Assembly (NCBI GenBank): GCA_000727475.1
Contig: KL647313.1
Location: 1,159,665-1,223,664, forward strand
Length of the DNA: 64,000 nucleotides
DNA from: Sarcocystis neurona
Lineage: Eukaryota; Apicomplexa; Conoidasida; Eucoccidiorida; Sarcocystidae
Direction: 5' to 3'
Part shown: piece after piece, positions 45,741-56,765 of the stretch
Position numbering within the stretch: the first letter of the stretch is position 1
Layout: each line of letters begins with the position of its first letter
Program-made: the position numbers and the translations under genes
The notes under the pieces: model-generated
Told to the model about the DNA's origin: nothing
The model's database searches: none
Seen by the model: only the letters and a program-made list of their open reading frames with translations

Positions 45741-47725
45741 ATGGCCACTTCGGAGTTAGCTCACGCAGTTCAATACTTGTACTCCGGTAAAACGTAGCAG
45801 TAGACCGCACTTCGGGTACACTACATGCTGCTGTCGGGCAGATCGCCTGCCGAGACTGCGCTCGGCCAGGTCTGTTGCAGTGGCCGACATTTCGCAGCAA
45901 AAGTTAGAGCGCCAGTGGTGGAATGCGGTTCTGGTCCGTTCTTACGTATACGTGTATCTGTGTATATACATGTATATATATACATACGTGTACAAAGCAA
46001 TCTAAGAGGACGATCCTTCATGAGGCGGATGCGCGAGAGCGTGTGACCTTCCGTAAAGCTATCGGGCTTGCAGTATGTTGACACACTTGTGCCGAGCGCG
46101 GTTCCACTTTTTAAAACGGAGTTCCACCTTCTTTGCGGGGCTGCGTGAGTGATCTAGAGGGGAGCTGGGTGGGAGTGCCATGCAGAACAGCCTCCCTCCG
46201 CGAACGACAGGTCATACCTGCGGACAACTTGCACCCATGTGTAATCGTGACGCACATACCTCCGAGTGCTCAGTCACATTTGAGTTTTAAGCAGCTTCAG
46301 GCGCAGTAACAAATCTTGCAACAGTATCGTGTGGGAACATTAGACACACGTCAAGCACCTGGAATCGGTGTCCGTCGACGGCAGGCCCGGTTCAGTGACA
46401 TCTAAATCGTTCCGCTGCAAGACGAACGCATGTACTTCGAGAAAGCCCAGAAGGGGCGCACTTTTTCATGAAGCCTTCTTTCGACATTCCGCGCTCTCCT
46501 TCCGACGAATCACTCGTACACCAATATACGGCGGAGGTTTGTCGCAAGAGTATTCTCTTCCGTGGAAAGGCGAAATATTTGCTGGCGCGCCCTCACTCCG
46601 TATTTTGTGTACATCTGCTGCCATCCCCACACATGGATCACCTGGTCCGCTTTACTGCGCCTCACGCCTGTGTAGGTGACTGCAGCGGTAGTACGGGGTC
46701 TTCATCCTCTAGGGCTTTACACTGGATAACACGTGCAGACGCACGGCATGGACTCGCCTACCAGCACACGCACACCAGCTGTGGCTGAGCTCTTCTGATG
46801 GTCTGTTGGAGAGTTTCAGAGTAGCGACCACCTTCTACACACTTCCAGTAGTGACAGCGCAGGGAGGTGCCCTCAGTACCAGTGTAATCTAGCGTAATTT
46901 ACCAAATCGGCACAAGCTGACTCTAGCGCTGAAGGCGCTACGTCGATACGAATAGACTTTGAGAGGGGAACTGGTCAGAAGCTCCAAAGTTTCTAGACCA
47001 TATTTCATGCTGGCCACGAAATTACAGCACGGCAATGTTTACACTGTCACCGCTTTAAAAATTCAGCATCGTTTGGCCGCGCACGCAGTTAATAGCTGCG
47101 CCACTCAAGCGCAAGGAGAGGAGCACCAGCCGTAGTCTGCTTCGAGCATATCGTTCGTTAGCGCAAAAGTACGAGCACAGAGCTCAGGACAGGTGCACAG
47201 CGTCATTGCGTGCCGCAAGGTTGTAAGTGGATGCGACGCTGCTGGCTGCGCTTACCGTCTTCAGGAGTCAACAGCTCCTTGCCACGCTGAACTGTACCTG
47301 GCGTCTGTTACCGTCCCTGCTGGCGCAATAGACGCGTTGGACCCCACACCGTTGTGAAGGACCAGACTGCGCATTTCTTAATCACGTGTGATCAGCAAGC
47401 AGGAGTACGGCCCGGAAAACTGCTACAACTTGTGGGCTGCGAACACGTTCGTCTGGTTCAGCTTGTACTGGTAGCTGTTTTTGGCTTTTTTTTTTAAAAG
47501 TCCCCGCTAAGTTGGCAGAATGTGACGGCGCGCTTTTAGGAAGCAACACGGTGACATCTGTGGATAATACGCTGTTTCGTGCCGTGCGTGCAGCGACGTC
47601 TCTTCTAGGTTTTGGCTTCCTTGTGGCCGACACTCTGACTTCACGTATCGGTACGAGAAGGATAGTAGGGTGAAGTCATCATGATGTATCATCCTTCTTC
47701 ACGTGATGCGAGACATTCTCTCCGT

Positions 47726-50700
47726 TTACAGGCGATGTTGCCCCTCTCCAATTGCACACTTCGGTAACTGCAGCTGCTCGTTCTGTGTCTCAAAATCACA
47801 TATAATATTGCTGGTGCCTCGCACGTGGTCTTCACCCCACAGGAGTTGAGTACACGGGACAGTGAGAAGAAAGTTGTAAAAGTATACTGAGATCGGGACC
47901 GTCCGCGCGCAAAAGCAGTCGGCGCGCGCCTGGTGCCGAAACGTTCGAGAAGAAGATTCACCAAATGTTTGGAAGCTTGGTTTCATTGCTCCCGCAGTGG
48001 CTAGCATTTCACAAGAAGACGGGGAGGCGTCATGTGCCTGAGAGACATGCAGGAATACGAAGGGGCGTTGCATTGATTCGCCGGGGAGACCACGGCGACT
48101 GTACGGCTCCCCTATTCCGAGCCTTCTGCAATATCGAGGCAGTTTCGGAAGAAACCACCAACTAGTCGACTGCTTCCATTCTGACCATCATGATTACAGC
48201 GATAGGGTTGATGATGCAGGAGATCTTTAGCTCTATCGTCTATGGCAAACCCCTCTTCGCGAGGGTGTTTAGCAAGTGGCCTCCTCCGTATGAGGCTTAG
48301 TTGATTTTTACACGCAGCATGCACACATTCTCAGCATCGTAGAGAACTGGCAGAGGCGTGATCCTGCCGTCGCATGCCTTTTATGCCAGTCGCACGAGCG
48401 TATGTGTAAGCACGTAGATATACTGTTCGACACATAGACAGGGCATGCGAAGCCACTCTCAGGTGCTACAGTGGTTGAGAATGTGATGCATGCCCCACCG
48501 TAGTGTGGCGCACATGACAGGTCGGGCGGATTGAATTAAAAGTAGAAATACAGCGAGGACTGCTGAATAATCTGGTAATGAAAGTAAAGTACGATGTATG
48601 AGGAGAACCGTATCTCTGGGCGGCTGGTGGTTGTCACCACATAACCGTTGCGAATCACACCGAACCGTACGTACGGGGGAGTGCGTTTGTCCGGACAAAT
48701 AGTGCTGCTGCGGATTAAGGATGCGGCTGGAGCTTCTCTGTGACTTGCAGAACATGTAAAATAGAATGGTTTATGACGACTTCGACGACTGAGAGCAACA
48801 AGACGCATGCCGCGTACGTGTGTGGTCAGGTACACCGTTCACAGAGGAAGCGGCTCGTACTGTAAGAGCAAGCAATCACTGTAGAAGTGGGCGGAATCAG
48901 TCAGCACCCACAAGTGAGGTAGTCTTCGAGAGCGACACTAAGACACAGCGACTATATTTAAATAGTCAAACACTAGTAGAAATCACACTTCAAACGCCAT
49001 CAGCGAGCCACGTGATGATACCGTCCGTGGATGCCGTGCCGCAGAAAGACACGCACTTACGAGCCTTTTTCTGGTGCTGACAGGGCGACCAGGTTGTGGC
49101 CACTATATTATGAGAGTATCTTAGACGAATGTCGTCCACGAAGGTGCGCGACCACACAGGCACGGTGTACCCGCCATAGTGGCTGGCCGCGTTTTCTTCT
49201 TCAATGTGCACGCTTGTGGCACGGACTCGATGGATGGTATGCATCACAGGTGGACGGGATGTTAAAAAGCAGGGCTGTGTATATGTCTCGGTGCAGCTAT
49301 TCATGTGCTGGATGTATGGACCCCCCCTCCCTGCTTCCTGTCCCCTACACACGCGTGCGGCTCCGCAATCGATGCACGCTGTTCGTGTCACGGTGCAAAC
49401 TATATGCGAGCAGGTATTCGCGCTGTGTTGCATGTAGTGAACTCGTGAAGATCAATTACAGGTTAATCGGGGAAAGCTTCGATGAGGTATACTCGCAATC
49501 ACCGTGTTTTACTGACAAGAGATACTCACATTGTCCACAACCGTCAACTGTATGCAGCAAGATTTCTTTCATGTATCGCCGGCAAACTGTGGGGAGCAAT
49601 CTCGAATTCGAGTTCAAGCTGTTGTGCAAACTAGTATGGGGACTCCTTCCATCGATGCCTGGTGATGCAAAGCATCCCCAGAGTGTCCTTCGGCGCTCGG
49701 CGGTGGCGAATGGTTTCTCCCTGGCAGCTTCCGACAGCGGGTCAGACCGTTTTTGCTCAGTAGAAGCGAGGTTTCCGTCATGTCATACGGGGAAGCGCGG
49801 CGAGTTAATGAAGTAAAAGGAACAAATGCCAGTGAAGTGCAGCACGAGCAACCAAGTCACGCTGGTAAGGTATCGCAGAGATTCTTCTTCAGCATCTGAC
49901 AGCAACGGATGGTCCTTAGCGGCCGCTTCTGACAGCAGTGCAGAGAGCGTGTGTTCTGAATTAAAATCAGGTCTCAAAAGCTCGTCGGCGAAAGCGTCCG
50001 ACGCTGTGCTTGGTTGTTGCCTCGGTCACACGCAAACCGACATACATACTCGCACAATGTTATACGCAGCGTGCGGCGCGTGAGTTTGGGACAACCAAAA
50101 CAGATGCAATTGCACAGACTTCTCTCATGTTTCAGCCTTACCGCTCGAACCTGCCGCGTCCGGTAAGAGCACTGGAAGCCAGCTGCTGTGAACGTGTGCG
50201 AACGGATCAGTATGTTAGTCGTTCCTTTTCCTACCTCCCCCAGTGTCACTTTCATCGTGACTATCGAGCTCTGACGCCCCACAAGCGCACCAGCTTACAC
50301 AGGCAATATCGCAGTTATGTACTGCGTTACTTCCGCATGGATATCAAGTTGTGGAAGTCAACTGGTCTCGAGTTCACAGGGAAGGCGACTTGCCCAGCCT
50401 TCGATGCCACCAACCGCACCCCCTCCGCAGTGGATGCAACTGTAGAGAGGCAGATCCTTCTCCAGTGCGCTCTGCCACCTTTTCGCAAGCACCTACACTG
50501 AAAGCTGCAGTGCAATAACAAATAAATTTCACTCCTGCGGAAGTCGGAATGCATCTGAAGGCAGTGTCGCCATCGCAGGTTACCGCTTCACCCTATTGTC
50601 ACAACAAGGTACCGCGGGTGCAGCTGCTTCCGTATACCCTTTGCAATAACACCTGTTCAAAGTCGAATGGGTGAAATGGTGTGACGAAAATGTCCAGCCA

Positions 50701-51054
50701 TCCTAGGCCGCACATGTATGGGACAGAAACTCTGTCGCGTTTTGCTCACCTCTTTTTGCATTGCGCGTGCGGCTGGAGCGCCCAGGTGAATAAGGTATTA
50801 CCTTGAATGCCAGCATTTCGTGCAACCGCCACGGTGACCTCTCCGTCTTGAAAGTGAAACTGAATTTTTTTTCCGATGGCAGCATAACTAGTAGGGCAAC
50901 GAAATCTCCTTTTCCGCGTGTGTGCCACACGTGACACTTGTCTCACTGTCTCCTGTACGGCTTGAGGGTTCTTGTGTGGTCGACTGCTGGTGGAACGACA
51001 CTGCCTCCGAGTTAACGGGGTCGCAATAAACTGGCAGTAACCTGTATAGACCAC
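47726..51054 (-). CDS. series of probable exons of unidentified function
   Basis: Four minus-strand stretches look coding. (1) About 50876-50802 (FHFQDGEVTVAVARNAGIQ) ends at donor CAAG/GTAATA. (2) About 49957-49870 (LSALLSEAAAKDHPLLSD) follows acceptor TTTTAATTCAG. (3) About 49205-49061 (HYGGYTVPVWSRTFVDD) ends at donor C/GTAAGT. (4) About 47850-47726 (LLWGEDHVRGTSNIICD) ends in a stop. They could be the 3' exons of the bL25 gene upstream or a separate gene. Joins were not resolved and no domain was recognised. Confidence 0.4.
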
Positions 51055-51706
51055 GTTTTTCTGTTGATACTCATCAGTTAGGAAACTGTCTGTGAAACAT
51101 TACGTCCATCCTCTGGCCCTTCCGGTTGATGAAGTTCGGGTCGACAAATTCGTCAGGCAGAGGTGCCTCCGGCAACTGCAGCAGCATAACGCACACGCAC
51201 GCATGTTGGCCCGACACATGCTACACAGAAAGGTGCAACTGTGCACCTACGCTACGTGATACACTCATGAAGCAAAGCTTAGAAAAAAACTTTAATACGC
51301 CACCCGATGGAAGTGCGGAGTTATTGATTTCTCTCTATACACGTAGCACACGCTGCCATCGATATAATCTTCCCATACTATCGTTTTGACAGTGGCCCTC
51401 TCTTGTGCCCGTGCTTCCGTTAAGCCTGCACTCTACGGAACTAATGCACGTCGGCGCATTCAGTTGGTCAGAAATAGTAACGCGATCTCCTGTCCATACG
51501 CGACGCTCATGAGATCTGCGTTTGCAGCCAGCCCTTGCACACATCTACGTACTCCTGAATAGCGCTAAATGGCAGCGGGCTGCAGGAATGTCTGCAGTCG
51601 CCTCGGTAATGAAGGCATAGAGTGTTTTTGAAGCGTCACGCCTACGCGCACGCGCGCCAGTGTGCGTCGGACTGCGTGTATCCAGGGATTTCTGCAAAGT
51701 ATTTAC

Positions 51707-54700
51707 CGTTCCCACTTCGTAGGCCCACACAACCTCTTGCCTCTGTAGGTCGCCGTAAGCAGGGTGAAACCTTACTGTTCCATCACGCGGCAGTACACCC
51801 TGCGATTGTTCACCCACACGTCAAATATTCACAGGTAGGATTCGAATTGAGAAATTAGACGAGGGAAAGGTTCGCCGGGCCCACGCACTCATTTGCAAGC
51901 CGTCCCGTCTGCAGGGATAGGCTCACCAGACCAGTGGTCACATTTATCTTTGAGAGTGCGCCGTTCAAAGGCGACTTTCAAGTCCTTCTAGGCAATGAAT
52001 TATCAAGACAGGCCGCACCTGCAGATCCGCAACGGTAACGGCGCTGTAAGGTGGTCTGAAGCGTAGACGAGAAATATCTACAAAAATCGGCGGAGGCAGG
52101 TCGGCTCCGACGCACTGGCACCGAATTGTCGGCATCACCAGATCCACGTGGCAGCCTGCGCAGAGACGGAGACACGAGGACGGAAGCACATGAAACAGTA
52201 GCGTCTCGTCTCATCAACGAGAACACCGCAGGAAACGCGAGCTTCCTCGGTCCAAGGTTTGCTTACAGTGTGTGCATGAATGTTGGAGCCGTGGCCATTG
52301 TTGTGCGCCTCGATCTAATTTCGGCACGAGAAGCGGCTGACACCCTGCGCCTCGTGGTAAACGTATCGTATCGGCCGACTAGGATGCAAAGCCGTGCTAA
52401 TATCGTCCTGCTTCTCCAGTGGACAGTATGGTGTCCTCAGCCCTACATCGCTGTATGCATATGGCCGTGCGCGTCCTTTTCTCTGCTAAGGACTCCCACT
52501 ACTATTCACATTTGCAATGAAGTCAAAAACGACACATTCATCAAACACGTGCTCGTCTACTCGGCGTGCGCGTTTCCACGATGGACACACACGCTCCTAT
52601 TCCATATACGCACGTGTGTTAGACGTGTGTACCTGTTTTTTTATCTCAGTGTGCTCCACGCCGACTGCAACGGATCGAGAGATTCGCCTGTGCTTCTTTT
52701 TGCACATCAATGCACTGTAGTATACTGGGACGTTACTACTTTTGCCCTCTACGTGTTTAGCGCAGCTATTCTGAGCATCACACACACGTGAATCAAGAAG
52801 AAAGCAGGGAGCGGTGGTCAAGGTGTCTCCAGCTCGTATGCGTTAGTATGCCCCTTTTCTCCGCCTCTGTATATTTCTATGTTCGCTCGTGGCCCGAGAG
52901 TTGATACCTTTCTGGTACGCCGGACACGCCAGGAGCCCCACCAACGCAGTAGGTACATCTACTTCAGAGATCGTGCCGGGGACGTGTCGGTCAAATTTCA
53001 CGAAGTAAAGCCTCCGCGCAACTGCAAAGCAGCAACAGGCGTGCACATTTCTCCTACGTCTTCTCGAAAGGTGGCGGTTCAATTCACCAAAGGCCACAAA
53101 AAATGCACGTAAAACTGGAAGGATTCCACTCCAGTAGTTCAAGAACCTGTCCAAGGTCTGGGGAGGCTCGCAACCGCAGTGAGACTGAATTAGAAAACAG
53201 CATCGGTGCCCAAGTGCAACGCGTCTCAACTTTACAAGCGGCGCCGTTTGACAAGGAGCTCTCAGTGAAGGATTCAACCTTGTAGCCGGGATCTTGATTG
53301 CAAGAGGACCAAACTACACGCGTAAGCCACGTATTAGAATAAAGGACCATTAGGTCCACAGATGACCTGAGCAGGTGGACACACCATCATCAATATATTC
53401 TCCCCACAAGCAACAGATCCTTAGCAGTGACAGCACCGCCGCAAGGATCAACACAGCTCAACAGCAGCGGCGTGGAAAACGCATAGAGGAGAAGCGCCTA
53501 TTGTGGAGCATCACGAGCTGCACGTGAACCAGATGGCGTAGCAGCACTATAATACGCACAGGAGGGGCAGAATCAGGTAAAGACTGTCAGAGAGTGGAGT
53601 ATGCAAACGCTTGGGCTGAAATGGACAACGAAACAGATGACCGGAAGATCAGCACTGATACATTTATCAAGATCGGTTTTAAGGAGTAGCTTGCACAGGG
53701 ATCACTCTGCGTCTGCATGCAACGAAGGTCTGCTTTGCGCGTGCTGCCGCTGTCGTGGTGGAAAATGCATTGGCGCAGTGTGTGCGTGACACACTAAAGA
53801 CACGGATATATCTATGTATCCATACACTAATATGTATGTCTACGTGTATAGGAACGGCATCTCGGACAATGACTGACCAGGGTCTGCTTGCACGTAAGTC
53901 GGAATACATTCTTCAATCCAGCTGCCAATGTGCAGCCGGAAGAGTCGCGCCTGGAAGACTAACACAGAAGGAGAACAACACAGGAGCGCCGTGTCCAACG
54001 GCTGCCCTCGCATCGGCAACAGAACGACCAGGAAGAACACCAGCAGCATCATCATGGCGCAGCTATACTGTTATCAAACGGCTACCGGAAGCTTAAGTTG
54101 ACCAGCCTGAGCACAGAGTACGGAGCAGGATGGGGACCGGCGAGCACCACCGAACCGGTATAAAATGTGTACTAACTACTGCACGTTGCAGGAGCTCAGC
54201 ACATAGGAAACAAAGAGAGCCGATCACAAGCAGCGTGAGACCGCATAGACGCCAACCTCCATACTCTGCTTCCCAGAAAGCCTTTCACACACCTACACCT
54301 TTTCGCGTCCAGAAGCTACGCCGAGGGGTTCCGTCGCGAGAGCAGGCACGACTGAAACACAGGCAAGCGCATGGGGCGGCTCACTCAAGACTGCTCGCTC
54401 CAGAGTCGCACGCGCGAAAGAATCCGCCAGCAGTTCCTGCGGAGGGCGACTGTTTCTGTTGTGTGGCTGGCGAGAGACAGAGCACCCCGAGCGATTCATT
54501 CACGCGGAAGACGAACGTCTGATCAAAAACTTTTCGTGGACCACGTCCGCTTGTGTCTCTGTGGAATAAGCTGTCATGTTGCGGTCGCTTTAGCATACAA
54601 GATGTGAGCACAGACGTGGTGGGGTGCAAACGATGACAGAGGTGTGTAAAGACGAGAGCAGCTTTCGTGTACTTGACATACAGACAGAAACGTGAGCAGC

Positions 54701-56469
54701 CGCGGAAGAGAGGTGCATAGAGTTTGCTTCCTCTAGCTGCACGAAGAGAGCCGAACGTTTACACAAAATTGCTCCTCGAGAAAGCTGGGTGCGCCTGCCG
54801 AGGAAGCTGCTCACACGCAGTCTACAAACGCAGACGTAGACGTGAGCCTACGGCCAGAAAAAGATCGTGGACTGCAACGCGTAGATCGGTCGAAAGGTGC
54901 GCAGACGCAGTGCATGAGACGTAGGTGCGGAAGAACAGGAGACGTACAATAGGAAAGGTGTCCGTGCTCCTCTTCAAAGGCAAGTGCTTCAAGCGTTTCC
55001 CTGTGTATAGCGAGGCGTCGTTCGACGCCGTATTTCTCGACAATGCAGGGTACATAATTGGCACGCTGAAGCTCTTCCTTTCGTACAAAGCGCTCCCACG
55101 GGAGGCACAGAATATTCACTTTCCCGCTGCGAGCTCTCACACTGTAAATCCCCCTGCTGTAGTCCTCAGTAGCAGGAACGTTGCTGGAGATGCTCTGTCC
55201 GCCATAGCTGCTTCTGCTATTCAACGCCGGAGTAGACGCCGTCCTGCTGCTGCTTGCCGTTTGATTGTTCTCCCACCGCTTGCTTCCTCTATCGCCTGCT
55301 GCCCCGCCAAGTGCAGCGTCTGCCACTCCAGTTGCCTCAACCCCGCTCCTGCTGTCGCTTCTCACGTGCATCTGCGAGCGGAAAAAGTTTACCATCTCTT
55401 GCCGTATAAGCGGCCACTGCTGCCTCAGCAACTCGAGTTTGACGCTTTTGCTGCTACTGTTGGAAAAAAACCGCGGCCGCGACGCTCCCCAAGCTGCTCC
55501 ACAGCTGCAGTTCACCTGACACCGGTGAACACTACAGCTGACCGCGCTGCGGTTATTGCAGACGACATGCCTGAAGGTGTTGCTGCTACCACTCCCGAAC
55601 ATCCAACCGCAGCTGCAAGAACTGCACGCGTTGTTGCTGAGAAAGCGGTTGTCGTAGCTGATGCCACAGTTGAGGGTGCAACCAATATTTCTACAGCTGC
55701 TGCCACAAATATTGTTTCCTGCAAAAGGAAGAGAGAAGCCGCGTGCGGCACAGGTGAGCAGTTCCAGTGCCTTGCCTAGACCACCCCGCGTATGTGTATG
55801 TCCACTCGTAAAAAGTGGAACCCGTGCAAGTCCTACTCTCCCCCACTGCTTACGGTTGGTACACTTAGCATATGTGCTTGTCCTTGAAGGAGCAGGCACC
55901 GCCGCTGCTGCTGGGGAGCCGCTTGTGACACTGTTGCAGTCGTGACTGCTCGGGTCAATGGGGAGCCGGTGGAGGCTGCTGGCACATACCTGACAGTTGC
56001 TCCCGCTACACCCTCTGCAGAGATCCTTGTGTACGGTGACGGAGTCTGTACCGGCGTCGTTGCGGTTATTGTGGCGGCGACTGCCACTGCTGCCGCTGCA
56101 TCCTCTGCGGTTCTTCATATTGAGGTCGAACGGGGTATCAACCCTGCACGCGTGGGAGGAACGCGACGCGTCGTCGGTAGCAGCACCGAAGCGTATTGCC
56201 CGGCAGATACCTGTGTGACTGTGCAAGGCTCTTCGTGCTTCCTGCATCCTTCTTTCAATTGTCGGCGTTGCTCGACATTCTCCCCAAGCGACGGTGCCTT
56301 CTATTAGAGAACGGGCGTGCACACTTGCAGGCAGTGTTGTGCGTCGACGGTGGGAATGGACAAAGTGTGTAGGCCAGAGTGTTGCATTGGGAGCAGCAAC
56401 GAGACCTCTTGCTTCTTGGCGGGTGTGCCGTAGCGCGACGCGGCCCGCTGGACCACTGGCAGCAGCCAT
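51707..56469 (-). CDS. bL25-family (TL5/Ctc-type) ribosomal protein with long N-terminal extension; 3' end unresolved
   Basis: bL25 binds 5S rRNA in bacterial-type large subunits, so this is probably an organellar ribosomal protein. Four exons join with matching phases: 56469-54948, 53021-52908, 52155-52019, 51799-51707. The end of exon 1 has the N-domain pattern (RANYVPCIVEKYGVERRLAI, the VPaivYG motif). Exon 2 has the stretch before and including VPxxLVG (YFVKFDRHVPGT, VDVPTALVG). Exon 3 has the C-domain (ADLPPPIFVDISRL, then YSAVTVADLQ). Exon 4 starts at the LP-G turn (GVLPRDGTVRF) and ends at donor ACG/GTAAAT. The first ~330 residues are Arg- and Ser-rich, then Cys/Ser-rich, partly from CAG repeats; they could be a targeting region or may hide an intron (a good acceptor, TTTTTTTCCAACAG, is near 55460). 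Where the gene stops after 51707 is unresolved. The family call rests on patterns across four exons. Confidence 0.65.
52909..54947. other. introns and flanking sequence of the bL25-type gene
   Basis: The largest intron of the model is 53022-54947. It contains a minus frame with a protein-like stretch near 54381-54629 (VFDQTFVFRVNESLGVLCL) that could be an unrecognised exon, although the phases of the flanking exons already match without it. Confidence 0.35.
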
Positions 56470-56765
56470 GTATGCCGTCCGCTACTGAAAATATGGCGGC
56501 ATCACCCGCGGAACCAGCAGAGACACATGTTTCAAATGTCCCGCCTGGCACGTACATGTGGGTCAGTATATAGTCATTTTGAAAAGCTCACGCGTCCACC
56601 GCTGGACCAGTGGCAGCAGCCTTCACCTGGTTGCGGCCCACTACTGAAAGTATCACAACATCACGCGCAGAACCAGCAGAGACACACGTTTCAAAAGTCC
56701 CGTCTGGTTCGTATACGCGGACCAGTATATATTCATTTTTTGAGAAACTCACACATCCACAGATG
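56445..56765. repeat. tandem repeat, unit about 154 bp, covering the 5' end of the bL25-type gene
   Basis: Copy 1 starts at 56445 (CCGCTGGACCACTGGCAGCAG) and copy 2 at 56599 (CCGCTGGACCAGTGGCAGCAG). The match continues through AACCAGCAGAGACACA, a GTCCCGYCTGG block and CAGTATATA to an AAACTCACRCRTCCAC end. The predicted start codon of the gene (56467-56469, minus) lies within copy 1. Confidence 0.8.

Larger units (their letters stand above)
43395..47725. other. spacer with one probable orphan exon and two pairs of direct repeats
   Basis: Apart from the exon at 43873-44048 and the repeats near 44.6-44.7 and 45.6-45.7 kb, no supported feature is seen. A TA-rich microsatellite lies at about 45945-45990. 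The minus frame 45052-45393 contains a hydrophobic stretch but no other coding sign. Confidence 0.4.

Noticed and set aside
49031..49816. Plus ORF of 261 codons
   Set aside because: It lies opposite a better-supported minus-strand exon (about 49061-49205) and is Cys/Arg/Ser-rich without any motif.
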